This document shows, in pieces, positions 22,235-37,200 of a stretch of DNA of 64,000 bases. The stretch's first letter is position 1. Every line of letters begins with the position of its first letter. Both the position numbers and the translations under genes were made by a program. The notes beneath the pieces were generated by a model that was given only the letters and a program-made list of their open reading frames with translations, was not told the DNA's origin and searched no databases. Where the stretch lies: NCBI GenBank assembly GCA_018873245.2, contig JAEMBT020000009.1, positions 16,983,794-17,047,793 of the forward strand, given 5' to 3'. Source of the stretch: Archegozetes longisetosus. Taxonomy: Eukaryota > Arthropoda > Arachnida > Sarcoptiformes > Trhypochthoniidae.

Positions 22235-25200
22235 ATGGATAACTTAATGGGTTACAATTTACTAAACGAGACATTGAAGTTAGAAACGAACAAAACATGC
22301 GAAGAACCAAGCGACATAACAAGTTTCAACTTCACAGAATATGACTTTCCAAACCCACAGAACATCACAAAGCCATTTACGTGGAAAGAATATTGTAAAA
22401 TATTTCTGTATGTGGTGGCTATGGCTGCCGTAATGATTGGTAATATTGGCGTTATATTAGCGGTGGCTCTGAATAGATCGTTAAGAATAACAGTAAACTA
22501 TTATTTGGCCAATTTGGCGGTGGCTGATATCCTGATATGCGTGTGTTGCATGTGGACACATCTCGTCAACAATTTAACTGAACCCCTCTATGTTTTAGGA
22601 CCCATTATCTGTAAATTCAATGGATTTGCACAAAGTAAGCCAAATAGAGTGTTGTCCACTATATAAGTATGTTATTGTCATTGTTCAGTTATCTGAGATA
22701 ATACTTTTCGGATCGGCTGTACGTTAATCCCTTGTGAGATCTTTAAGCGATGATTGAGCTGACGTTACATCAAATCACCCACTCTTTTATTTTATAAGGT
22801 TATAGATAATGGATTCAAGTAGAGCCTAGTTATCAAATTATAAGACAATCCCAAATTACCACAGCCGTAGCCAAAAGGGGGCTAAGAGGACTATAGATCT
22901 CTAGAGATTTTCAAAGTTTATGATTAGGTTTGTACTGAAAAAATGTTGGGGACAAACTTTGAAGCTATATTTGTTTGATGAGTCAATCGATTGCTTTTGT
23001 CACACATTAATGAAAGGCTCAATTAAAAACGAACGGATATGTTGGTTAGCGCCTTCAATCGAAGATGTGGCCTACCCCAGACCAAACCTGGTCAGGGCAA
23101 CATTACTTTGATCTTATCAAAATGATTTCTAGTTCCTAACTTTATTTATTATATAAGAGAAGCGAAGTAAAAAATGAGATTATAAATGTCTTATGAACCC
23201 ATTAATAGTACAGTAGGTTTAGGTAATCTCAGGTCTGTTCGTTTTGATAAATCGATATCAGTTTATATTTTGTACTTTAGAGATTAAAAACATTCAGTCT
23301 AATCGTCTTTTTCCACAGTTGTTCTTCTACTTAAACTTTATTTAATATAATTCTAATGTATTTATGAACAACCATGCAATCTAAGTGAAGCGCTTGAAGA
23401 TTTGAGATCGAGCTAACTGTTATGAGAATCTAATTATCATTCAGTGTAATTCACAATAACAATCGTCAAACAGAGAGTTCTAACAAATTTATGACTGTAA
23501 TAACAATTATCATAAATGTTGATTCTCAGCTTTCGTGTTTCGGTTGAATAATTTAAGTTTAATACGTATTTAAACACGAAGTGACTCGTTTGTAATATTT
23601 TTTCTTTAATAAAACTTGAGCCATAAACATTTGAAGAAGTTAGCGAATGTTGTATAGGCTATAAAAACATAAAGAAATGATAGGAGAAAGTGTTCTTACA
23701 ATCGAGTAATAACAATTTCATATAAGTTTAAGCTTTGATTTGAAGTAAGGTCGTTAAAGGACTTATTAGTGATATATATTATTTAATGCAAAAAATGACT
23801 TACAATATATAAATTATAAATGAAGAATAGAGTTAGCATACATTTGTACAAAAACAAAAAGCATAATGTTTTAAGTAATTAGTATACTAACATTATTAGC
23901 TATTCAATTAGGTTTTTCAAATTTCAGTCTAAGTTCACTGTGACAAAGTTGCAATTCATCTCTACTAAGTTAGAACTGATCCGAAACTAAATATTTGCAT
24001 TTTATATTTAAATCTAGAAGCTAGGATCTAGACTTATAAATTTTATATTATTCAATGTTAAATGAAAAGTTCTAGCTTCATAGCAAAGGTAAAGCTGTGT
24101 CTAGATTGAACGTTAGCACATTCATTTCGTATAGCCTTAATGAGATTCATTATAATGAACAACGCCTAATAATTTACTGTTATTTCATTCAATCAAGACA
24201 ATTTTCTCTAATAGAATAAGTTTATGAAATCAATGATGAATGTCAAATAATAGTGTCATTTTTGAAATGAACTTGTTTTTCACGCTGATTGTAAACTAAG
24301 AAATAGTTTGGAACAATACTATTTTTATCAACTGTTGCAAAGTATTTCAATTAAGATTAAATTATAAAATGCACGCGCAATCATGATTGTGAACAGTGAC
24401 TACTAAAACTTTGAAATATGAAGTGATACTTCGTCGATGCAGTGCGTAATCTGACTAGTAATTATTGGCCACTGATTTAATAGACTGTTGAACAGTACAA
24501 AAACTTGAATCAAATTGCGAGTTATCATTTTTGATAATCACAACTAAAAAGTTAGATATAACGGTTACAGAGCTATTAGAAGTTCAGTTGGACTAGATTA
24601 CAATAGTATTAGACAAGTCTGAGTTAGGTCAGATGAAATATGTTATCGTATTATTCTTATGTTATGATTCTTATTTTTAAGTATTTAATGGTGGCACGAA
24701 AGTGCATCAATCAATTTTAATTGCAAAATCATGTGTTTATCCATAATTTAGATTTAAAGTAAAGTGTGCACCGCTAATAATTTAATACTATTTCACTTCT
24801 TCCTGAACTTCGGTCATACTTGAAATTCCAATATGTTTATTACTTGCATTTTTGAATTGTTGAATCTTTCAGTAGAAAAATATTAACTACAATAAATTTA
24901 GTTTATGATCTGCTTTCGAAATATGTTTTGAAGATTTAAAGCATCATTTCAAATGTTTATCACGTAAATCATACAAATGCAATCACGTGAATCATATAAA
25001 TAGAACAGAAATAGATAAAATATAAAAGAAACCTCTTCAATGGATGGCAACCTAAAGTTATCTGTTCATGAATGGTTCCATTCAATCCGGTTGAACATTT
25101 TCAACAGAAATAGAAGTACTAGTACTTGTGATGTTGAAGTAGTTCACAGACTAAACTGATAGTAATTGATTTCCAATGAAAACTTTTGAATCAGTGAAAG

Positions 25201-28200
25201 TGAGTGGAAAAAAGTTATTTCAATATCAAAGCTGACAAAATAAAGAAAATCTCATTACTTCACTGTTCGGAAAGATGTTTCTTTCATCGAATGCAATTAT
25301 GTCTTCGTTATAATTACACTTAACTGTACATCTGGCGTTTAAGATTACGGTTGCCAGGTTCTCTCAATTCGAACAGTGAGAAGAATTGTTGATCATATTT
25401 TGACAAAATGCTTAAAACGGACAACTACTTATGATCCCTGAAGATAAAACGAGCATATGCATATTCTTTTCATAAATTTTAGAAATAGTATTATAACTGA
25501 AGCCTCGATAAAATAAAAAGTTTTACAGTATTTTAATTTAAATTAAGAGTTTTTGTCATAAAATTTGGATCAGAACTTATTTTAGAACTTTTTCTGAAAC
25601 TTTTTCAAGCAAAAGATGAAAATAATGTGGAAGAATAATGAGTATTTAAGATTTCATCAAACTTTTTCTGAAATTGGGAAGAAATTGTTTGAATCTGGTA
25701 TTGTGCCGCCCGATCCAGTAAGTCTGGTATCCGTAGTAAGACTTTATCAATTGGGAAAAACAGAAAAATTATTCTGAGAACTGTAGACGACCTTAGTAGG
25801 TGAATACTAATATGTTGTCAAATCTTGAAATTGCATTTTGTTTCAAAAGATCATGTCTAAAAGATCAGATCTTTCTTCAAGACTTTAAGTTAGAATTCAT
25901 TTATTCAAACTAACGACTTAATGCAAGCATGCTTATCTACGTACTTATGATAAAATTGAAATTAAGAAAAGACAATCTGAGAAATGATATGAGAGAAGTT
26001 GTGTGGTTATGACTTTTGTGCAGATATACGTAAGAGGATCTTGAAGAAAGTAGTTTTTAGCTAATAGAATGCATCTCTAAAAATAATTTATTCAATTATA
26101 CAAACCACAAATTTCCATCGAGTTACAATGCTTTTATCCTCAATCTATTTTTAAAATGCAACTGTTTATAAAAGACTTGTTTTAAAAGAAAAGCTGTGGT
26201 CTTCGAATGAAAAGTAAACGAAGCAAACTCTTTGGCCTAAAACTCTTTCTTTTGTTTTTTAGAATGATCAGAGTTGAGTTTATTCCTTGGATAATATAAT
26301 ACTCTGTTGACTAGTTTAGGAAAGTATTCAGCTTAACAACATCTCTTTATAAGCAAGAATTGAGTGGAGGAATTCATCTTAAGTTGAAATATTTTTTTAA
26401 GATTTCATATGTAGTTACGACGAACCTATTACAATTACAATTAAGATACTTATTACAATTACTATATAGTATTCCGTTGTTTTAATTGGTTTTATTTTTA
26501 TCAAACATGAATTCAATTTTAGCGAATATTTGTTCTCTAATTACTTAGAAAAATGTAAAACTATTGGCAAACAAATTTGAAGACTGATAAAAAGCAAAGT
26601 ACATACCTATTAGATAAGTGATGGAATAGTGCAATATATTGAATGCATATTCATAGAATTTTAAAGCAGTAAATTAGTGAAAAGTTTGATTTGACATGCT
26701 TTTATTAAGTTTCATATAGTCTTAACTTATCTTTCAAATAAAATATTAAGTCCAACTACATAATAAGCGACTTCTTCAGCTGAATGCAAAAAATCCATCA
26801 TAAAAGCCAAGCAATATCACAAAACAGTTTTATGAGTTATGAAAGTTTTATGAGCTTTACCTGAAGAGCAATTGAGTAGTGAAAAAAAGAAAAAACTAGT
26901 TTATGAGCCAAAACTGAGAGTCAGATTGTATAAGTCTTTTGATAAGGTAGAAATGTTTCTCTATAGATTTTGCTTCAATGATTTTTATTAACAAAAAGTA
27001 AGAGCATTACATATGAGGATTACATACGGGCATTACATATGAGAATCACATATGAGAGTCACATATGAGCAATACATATAAGCAATACATATGAGCATTA
27101 CATATAAGCCTTGCATGAGTAGTGGGAGGAAGTGTCATTTCGGGCATGCAGTTTCAATATAAATTACAGTCAGAAACTGGCATAAATTATGAATACCCGT
27201 GAGAACTAATAAGTGAAGTCACTTCGGTTTGACTTTAAATTTAAATGGATCACATGTAAATATAAACAATTTACATAATTTATAGCCCGTAAACTAAAAT
27301 CAAAATTTAGTTCAGATTTTAAGATTCATATAGTATTAGACATATGTGAAGATTTTTTTGAAACTCATTTATTACATTAATTATAATAATATTTTTTGTA
27401 ATAAGTCAAATGTGACACAATTGCTAATTAAGAATTAGTGATAAATAATTGAAACAACTTATGAAAAAAAGCAGAGACTAGAGAAATGAATATGACAGCA
27501 ACCCTTAACTTATGTCAATGCCGATTCATTAAGTATATAGTTAATGACGTTATAGCACGATTTACCCATTTCTATGTTAAGCCTTTTATTCAGTAACTAA
27601 TTTATATCAGTTTTTTTTTCTTCCATATTTCGTCAGTCTAATGTATCAAACACTATTTTTGTATAATAGTTAAGCACTTAATCGCATAGGCGCTATAATA
27701 CAATATTGTTAAAGAGATCAAAATCACATCTCTTTCAGTTATAAGGAGTTACTATATTTTTGGAAAATAGTATAAATTAGTTATTCTATCATAATAAGTA
27801 TTTGAAGCTACCTTTATCTTTCGAAAATACTCTAATCTATCACAGTTCAAAAGAGGATCTGAATTTTTAACTTCTTAAAATAATACTATTATTTTATTTA
27901 TTACTTAATCAACAGTAGTTTGTCCGAAGTGAATCAAATAAAATTATGATTTTAACTATCACGAAAGTGAGAAAGTACATAAGCTCAAAAGCTTATTATA
28001 GGATTGAATTTGACCTTTTTGATTTCAAATGTTAAAAGTCGTAAAAGTTGTAGAAACGTTAAAAATGGATAAAACGCCACTCAAACGGACTTTTTTAGTT
28101 TCTATCGACTATTTTGTCCTTTAATTCTAGTAAACAAAAGAATATGCGTACACATATTCTGACTAAGAAGCTTGACTCATTTTTACTTTTATTTCACCTT

Positions 28201-31200
28201 ATCTAGTAAACTTTTTCGACTTTAACTCAACATTTTAGCCAACTTTTTAGTCGATGTTCCCAACTATTTTCATTGACTTTTTGAGATGGTTTAGTAATTA
28301 CAAGTTTGAGTACTACTGTCAACTTTTTCTTAATATGTCACAGTTTTTCAAACTTAATGGATGTGAGAAAAAGTTGCGAAACTAGTGATAGTTTATCTAG
28401 CGTTTATAAGATCAGTTATAATATCTAGTTAGCAGTTAAAGTATCACAGAAAGATGACAGAAATACGTTTTATAATACTGAGTGACATATGCCTTAATAT
28501 TTAGAATGCTATTGAAAAGTCTCTACATATAAACTCAATACATATCAAATTTGATGTTAGAATGAAGCCGAAATTTGTCATAAATCATTATTTGATTGAA
28601 AACCAATTAGAGGAAGAAAAGATTGAAAAGGAAAGCATGCGAAGAATGTTTGTCTGATAAATAATGATGGAGATTTAGGTACTAAGTCAATAATCAGTTT
28701 AGACAAACTTTTAAGTTTGAGCTTGAGTTTTATCTTTTTATATTTTTTCGACTGTAATAAATATTCTGAATTTCATCAAAGCTTTATATTTATCCTTTGA
28801 GAATTCTACAAAAAAATTGTTTGATGTTTTTGAAATATTTGAAAAATTCCATTTATTTTTTTCGACGCAATAAGAAAGCGCTTGACTGCAAAACTAGTCT
28901 CGGGGCCAGATTCAATGTGAATAGATACTTATATAGATAGTTGCACAATCATCATAAAATATAGTCATTTACGAAGAATGCCTATAATAGATTCTTTTTA
29001 TAATAATATCTTAGCGTTTGAGTTTCAAGGAAAATTTCATTGATAAATAAAAGTCTCGATATTTTCATAAAGAATACTGATTAAGTATTTTTGGCGAAAC
29101 CTCAATCAAGCTGGCTCGCGGGCCACCATGTGCTGACTGCTGCGATAGAAACTAACTTACAAGTTGTTTGAAATGAGTTTAAAAGCGATCAAAAAACTAA
29201 AATAACTTTTTTTCATAAGCTTCCCTGCGTTTGGACGATAACTTTATACTCTCGTTCCAGCTAAATTAGTTTTAATCTGTCTTTAAAGTAATACTCGCTA
29301 ACTAATCGTAAATACGGCCTGAATCTATCAAGCTTGCACTACTGACTAATTAGTTGAAGCAGAGTGATAATTGATTTGAAATAGTTTTGTTTTTGAACTA
29401 CTGTTCGAAAACATTTTAAGCCTGATGGAATCGAAGAGAGGAATGAGAAAATGCTGGTAACTTAGAACAAGATATTTATTGAAGCTAATAAAAAAGCCAT
29501 ACTAGTTTATTCTTGTTTTAAGATTCTTTATTGAAACCGTTCCATAGAAGCATCTATTCATAAAATATTTATATATTATTCATAAAGATATGAAACTATA
29601 TTTTTATGATATTTTCTCATGCCTTAGATCATATCTTATTTATTTTATAAACTATCTTGAAGTAAACTCTAAAATTTTATAGTAAAATGAGATACAGATA
29701 AATTCAAAAAGTCTCCAAACTGATCCTTTAGTAATAGAGATAAATAGGAGATAATCCTAACATCTGTCAAAATATGGTTCTTATCGGATCTCGACTTCAA
29801 AGGCACGTGTGACTAAGGCTTTTCAGATTATGTTTTGAACTTATAATAAACTGAAGTAAAACAACATTATCAAGACTATCCATATCAAAAGTCTTCTTTT
29901 GACTCTTAACTTGGCTGTAAAGACCACGATTTTCGGGTAAAACCCGAATTTTCCCGATAATTCCTGCCGATTTTAGCTAATATGTTTTCGGGTAAAATCC
30001 GAAAATCCCCGAAAATTCCTAATTTTAGAAGTATGAAATCCCTAACTTATAAATAAAAAAGTCCTCAAAAGTACACGTGATTTTGTTTTGATAGATATTT
30101 ATCTTGATATTTATGATAAATAAAAGCAAATAAATATGTCTAAAAAGAAAAGAACATTAGATCCTAATTTGTGAATAGTTGCTCTTAATTTATTATGCAT
30201 TACATTTGGAGGTTTAGACGCTGAAAGATCTTTTAGCAAATTTCGTAATGTTTTAACTTTCAAACGGACTAAACTTTATCTTGAAAACCTCAAAAGATCT
30301 ACTATATTATATTTGAATGATGATATCAAATGTCATTTTTCTAATTATTAGTCAAACTAATTGTACTTGTAGTTACAATTGAATCAATCAAATTTTATGA
30401 AGCCCGAAAACTCCCGAAATTTACTTTTAAAATTAACACCCGAAAAGACCCGCCGAATTTCGTTAAAAGTAACGCCCGAAAATCGTGGTCTCTACTTGGC
30501 TGGTGGTCTAAGTGATAGACTAAATTTAGAAACCAATTAAAATATCAAGTTTACTCGTAGAAATATGAGATTCTTGCAAATTATTTCCGAGTAATTTTAG
30601 TGCAAAATAGTTGCAAATGAACTCATATCAGATATGATATTAACAAGAGATCAATTTAACACTTTTGAATCCAATTCAACTATCTTAAATTGAAGATAAA
30701 TTGCATAAAACTTAGTCTAGATTTGACATTAAATAATTAAAAAGAAATGATTGCTGTAAATGGTTCTAATTGAGTTGGTTTGTGATAACTCACAATGCTT
30801 TATTAACCAAATAAATAATAAACGAAAACCTCATAAATGTTGCTAAAAGTGTGTGACTCTTCGTTACACTTTAAGAGAGTGATAACTGAGATTTAACATT
30901 AGTTTCAAACTCAGTTTGAATTCAATAATCGGATTGACACGCAATCATCACATGCATTGCAATCAGTTATTAATTATTGATAAAGACAATGATTAATATT
31001 TCAATCTAACGTTTTTAAGCTTATTAATTAATCTTTACATAATCTAAGTTAGACTTTGCGAAAACATTGATAAATATTTTCAAATATTAATATATTCTCA
31101 TGAGGTCTGTCAAAAAATAATGAAACACAAGCTTTAGAGAGTGAATTGTTGAAGCATGAGCCTGGAGCTTGAGCCTGAAGCCTGAAGCCTGAGCCTGAGC

Positions 31201-34200
31201 CCTCGTAAAGCTATATAAACATAAATGACCTAAGGTTAGATGGAGATATAAGTTGAAAATACCAATCCTTAAGTTAGATTTAGATGATTGACTGACAAGC
31301 TGAGTAAATATCTAAATTGACTAAGACTGTGCTGGTAGTGACCAAAGTATATATAATATAAGTATATATCAAATATAGTGGAATCTCATGGAAAACATTT
31401 TAAAGGATTTTCTAGATTTTTATTGACACCACAACTGTGACAGACATTAATCGGGTTCGAAATCAGATGAATCTCTTTTTGCAAAGAAAAAATGTTAATA
31501 AAGAACTTGTAAAGAATGAGGGTTTGCTCTATCTCGAGGCTACAAATATCTCGAAGAAAAATACGTGACATAAACTTTGCGTTAAGTTTATTAGACTGAA
31601 GGCGCTTAAGTACGTGTATTGGTCTACTTATTGGTTGAATGTAAACAAGAAGGAATCCAAAAAATTATGTGCAAACAAAAACTGATTTACACAAAATATC
31701 AAAAAATTCAATGAAAAAAGAGTTGGAGTCTGATTGAAGATTCGAAAAGATTTGTAAACTTCACATAGATTTGGTTTGACAAAGTTTTCTATGAATTGAT
31801 TGCTTAGATTCTTATAAATTTACATGTATTTGTAGATAAATTCATGTAAACAGATTACCTCTACCTAAGCTTGCTTTGATAAAGTAAAAGTTGGCTGCAG
31901 TCTGCACTGCAACTTCATTATAGGCAACTATTACCTGTAAAGAGTATTTGCCCATGCTTAGTCTCAGTAACTTTACTCAAGCTAAAACTCAAATCAATGA
32001 CGATTTAAATTGTTCTTTGTTAGAAACATTTTATCAATTAACTTATTAACTTGATGTTTTATATCTATATAAATTGATTTCTTCTCATTTTAACCATATT
32101 TGTTTGAAATTGAAGCAATATTGTCTCAATTTTTACATTTATCAAAAAGAATTGCCTGCAATGAGGCAAAGCGAAAGCTGTGCTCACAGCTTAACAGCAT
32201 TGTCAACAGCGAGCACTTTCTGTTATGAGGTTCACTATAACATAAGAACCTCAGTATTATTAGAATAGTAAAAATCTGGCAGTCGTTCATAATTGAGTTA
32301 GTTATAGTGAAAATTGCCTTTACCGAAGTTGCCTATAATGAAGCAGCACCGTATTTCTATTGAATTCAAATTGAAGTTTGATGGCATAAATAAGAATAAA
32401 TGTATGCTTTTCTGATAAATCTATTGAACAAAGAACATAATTTAGAGGCAACAAGTCTCTAAATGCTATATTAAGAGTATTATAGGTCATATGCGAAGAG
32501 GCAATGCTCATAAATCAATTCTCCAATAAATAATTGACGCTGGATTGTGTACTTGATTTTGTTGGAAAAGGCTTTATTTTCAGTTAGAGATTTACTCCAC
32601 TCTTTAGTCAACTTTTCCTACATCTTGTTTGTAAAACTTTAAGCCAGACTAACCTGACTCAGGAAACTTGAAAGCTTTTGTTGAAAATTGTTTTTAAAAT
32701 TGTTTTCAAGATTGTATTCAAATTATATTCATATTTGTAGCCTTTTATCAGTTTATGGGATTTAGATTCTATGCTATTACAGCAAAATAATCGTTTATTG
32801 TAAATTTTAACAAAAAGATTTACAAGAAAATCTCGTCAAATAACAATCAGGAAATCAATCAAAGATATATTTAAGGATATACGAGAAAACAATAGAAACG
32901 TAGATAAAATATGACACTGTAACTCGAAAATAGTTTTCACATTGGATTGTTCTCCTGATCGATAGTGACTTGTCTGACATCATCTGTCTTAACATTATCG
33001 GCGATATCGTGCGATCGTTTCATAGCCATCATGTTTCCACTTCACGTAAGAGTAACAAAGCAAAGAACTGGAGCAGTAATAAGTGGCATATGGTTTATAT
33101 CTATGATGGTTTCGATGCCATTTTTCATATTTCGAACACATTATAAATTTGAGGTAAATTTACTATAATATCTTATTTCATGCATTAAAATTCTTACCAT
33201 ATTCTTATAGATAATATAGATTTTATGGTGATTTATATCATACTTATGTGTCAGATATGTAAGAAAGTATTATATGACTCAACAGCTATCCTGTTGAAAA
33301 AGCTCATAACTTCATGTTTTAGTTTCATAGCTAGATAAGAGTCAGAATCTGGACATATCAAGAAGCGTGTCTGATCTATAATTTAAAAAAGAATAGACTT
33401 TCAACCCATACCAAATTTTATGTTAATCTCCTAGAATAGATTCAATTTAATTGTTGAACCTTCAATGCATTACTATTTCATCTCGAGAGATTTTAACTGA
33501 ATATTCTGAAAGAATATTCAGTTAAAATATTCTCAGAATAGTCTCTCAGAACACTCTTTCAGGATATTCTCTCAAAATATTCTTTTAGAAATTGTATTTT
33601 AGTCACAAAGGCCCAAATTGTCAAAAGATTTGATGAATAATAAGCTTGCCAGTGAATGATTCTTATTTTAAATGTATTTATCACACCTATCATAAATTGG
33701 GTTCTCTTGTGATAAAAGTTTAGAACTTATTGTCGTTCGATCTATAAGGTATTCAATGATGTCTTTTAGAATTAAATTTAGAGAAAGTTTTGTTAGACTC
33801 AAATCTGGTGCATCGGAGGTTCAATGACTAAACTTATAACTGATTTGTGACTATGATTCTTATATAAGTTTATATAAGATGAAAGTCTATTATATTTCTG
33901 ACTCCTCTCTCTCTCTCTCTCTCTCTCCCTCCATATATATATATATATCAAATGTAAATCTATTCAATTATTTAACAATTTCTATTCATAAGTCAAAACC
34001 TTTAAGGCAATGCGTTCAATATTACCATATTCCAAAGTAAATTGTGAAAATTCTATTGAAATATTTGAAAAACATTACTAAAACAATGTCTCGGGGCAAA
34101 GCCTATTCGGTATTCTACGCGATAGTTTAGAGTCAATACGATCTGCTTAACTCTTCAATCATTTCGGGATAAATTTGAAATACTTTTACTAAAAGTAAAG

Positions 34201-37200
34201 ACTTTGACCATAAGTTAAATATTGGGTTTGATTTTGAAGAAGTAATTGAATTGATAGCTGAATTATTCTGATGATTATTCTGATGATTATTCTGATTAGT
34301 GGCGAGACTTTGTCGAAACGAATTGCGTTGAGAGCTGGCCGTCAATCAATGAATACTCAGAAGAAAGGGGCATCTGCATTAAGAGTTATCCATCGAAGAA
34401 GATCTACTATACATTTGTGACAACAACGTTATTCTTCATTCCAGTTATTGTAATGATAACCGCGTACTCGCTAATAGTGTGGCGTTTATGGATTAATCAG
34501 ATGCCTGGCGAGAGAAGTCAGGCTAACGTTGAAGCTAAGAAAAAAGCCAAGAAAAAGGTTTGTCCCAGCTCCACCACTCACTTTGAAACCATCTCATTAC
34601 CTCCTAATCCTTGCTATCTTGCTGTCATTAATACTTCGTAGGTTTTGCTTTGCAGAGTATGTTCACTAAGAAATAAGTTCTGTATTGTTTAGTCAGATTC
34701 AAAAATACGAAATCAAATTATCAGTAAAGTTATGCTGAAAAGAATGTAGAGAAAAATGTTCACTTCAAGCTTACAAATATGAGCTTACAAGCTTTAAATA
34801 TATAGGTAGTTAAGGTTTAATCCTTAGTCTTAACATCTATATAGCAAGCTTTAGGAATTATTTTCTACTAAGTCTTATTTAAAGTTCAAAAGGCTTTAAA
34901 CTGATCCCTTAGTAAAAGGGATAAATTGAAGATAATCCTCATATTTGTCAAAGTAGTTTCTTATCAAACGTCGATTTCATATAAATTGAATTATGTTTTC
35001 ACCTTAAACACATCAACTCAAATCACATCATCAAGATGTCATCTAAATTAATCAAATTCAATTATATTTAATATACTTTTGATTGATTTTTGCATTAGTG
35101 GTTTATGTTATAGATCAAAGTCTTCATGGAACACTTTAGTAAATTATTTTTTCAGCAATTTTTCGTATAAAATAGTCCAAAATTAACCTTTATGATATTT
35201 ATGCGAATTAGTTAGCTCAACACTTTTTGGATTCGACTGTGCTATCAGCCAAAATAGTAAAAAACAACCAGAATTGAACCAAATAAGGGAAACATTGAAT
35301 AAATAATTTTGTCATATTATGAAAATAAGTATTATTTCTAATATGAGCCACAAAATGCGAAACTTATCTTTAAATCTCTATAAATGTTATAATTTGTATA
35401 GAACTTTAGCATAGGTAACTTAGATTCATCAAATAAATAACTGAGAAAATAATTTATGAACTCTATCAGTAAAGTTCATTATTTTGTTTCGCCATAAGTC
35501 AGACCTAAACTAAAGTTTATAAAAGCTTTCACAATCTTTATTACGTAAATATTAAAGTGATCCCTAAATATGTAAGGCGCGAAAATACTTTATTTAACGT
35601 ATACTTTTTAGCCGGTAGTATATCAAACATATAATTATCTGAATAAGAAGTGAATTTTTTATTATTGGTAGCTCAAAATTTCAAAAATAATGAAGCCCTT
35701 GAGCCTAGCATAACAATCAAAAAATTTTTATAATACGGTTTTGTAATATAAACTTTCTCGCTATTATATTCTTAGTAATGACTGAGATTTCAAGAATCGA
35801 GACTCTTGAACCTCGGTCAAGTGTTGCACTTTGAAACTTGTGCCCTAACCAGCGGCAGGGCTAAGGATCCCACTAGAAATTTTGAAATTATAGAATTAAA
35901 TTTGAAGAAATTCCGTAACATTTTCTTGAAATTTGTTTAATGCTGATAAAAAATCAAGCAAAATCTTTTAATAAATATCTTGAGTCAATAGAATGAAATT
36001 ATTTTCAATCAATTTCAATGTTATTTAGTTGAGTTTTAAAATTTTAGTTTCACCAACATTTCTAGTTACGACGCTGTTTGCAACTTTCAGAAAACACTCG
36101 AATTCAAATTTTTAATGAGAATAGTTTTCCCTTTTTTTGATGCAACGAAAAATCTGAGATGAGCATTCTTAGTAGTGTCTTATACAGAATAGATTGCGAG
36201 AAAAGTGTTGAGAAGTTTTTTGATTGTTAGTAGGAAAGGATATTGTAAGTAACGAGGTGTAGATAACGAGTGACGGAAACCAATTTTGTGGTGCTTTCTT
36301 TATGGTACTTTCCAAATTAGCCTTAAATTAAAGAATGAATGAACAAATGACATATGTGACTGATTGCGATAAGCTTATTTTAGTTTTCAGCTACTCAGCA
36401 CATGGCACTATATAATGACACTATTCAGTGTATGTCTCAGGTCATATTTTCAAAATATTATATGCTTTATTCAGTACTGATTCGCATCTGTCATATTGAG
36501 AATATTGCGTCAAATTGTGATCGTGCTACTTCTCGACCATATCAGATCTATTGAATAGATTTTTACAGCTGAAAATATATCAAAGATTTTATGATTATCG
36601 CACTAAGAAAAGACTTTTGCTGATATACTACATACAACTGCAGCTCAATTGAATAGTTGAAAGACTTCCAGTGTATGATAGATAAGATTGGAGAGAATTA
36701 TAGAATTGAATGGTATATTAGTTGAAGCAAAAAACTAACAAACAAATTGCATTTCCAGGTCATCAAAATGGTTTGTATAGTACTGATCGTGTTTGTGATT
36801 TGTTGGATGCCTTTGCAGTTCATTGTCTTATACTCTATATATGTTCACTCGACTCAAGACAATGGAGTGGTTCGTATGATCTAATATATTATTAAAATGA
36901 AAAACAAATTATTCGATTAATATTTTTATGATTGGTTGCACAGCAAACAATGATTTATTGATGAACTGATAAAGTTTAGCTTAAGAGGAGATATGATATG
37001 AAGAGTAGATATGTACTAAGAGCAGACATAGATTTTATGACTTGACGGCAAGGAAACCAACAGTTCTGCTCATATAAATTAATGAAACCAAAGATTAAGA
37101 TTTACGATAAGAGTCTTTTCTTAATAACCCCATAGAAAAGAAGATAAATTTAGTTTAAACTAATTCTATAAAATCCTCTCTAAATGAACAATAGCCAGAA

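Larger units (their letters stand above)
22635..32965 (+). other. GPCR intron 1
   Basis: A 10.3-kb intron. It has no host coding sequence that I can support. It contains a hAT-type element (29918-30494), a 13-bp tandem array (about 27003-27114), a GAGCCT-rich short repeat near 31150-31200, and a possible hAT-end motif near 29108. The rest is AT-rich sequence without visible structure. Confidence 0.7.
33154..34299 (+). other. GPCR intron 2
   Basis: A 1.15-kb intron with a perfect hairpin (33490-33528), a CT/AT microsatellite (33903-33950), and three copies of a 12-bp ATTATTCTGATG-like unit directly before the exon-3 acceptor (34262-34297), where a pyrimidine tract is otherwise weak. Confidence 0.7.
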
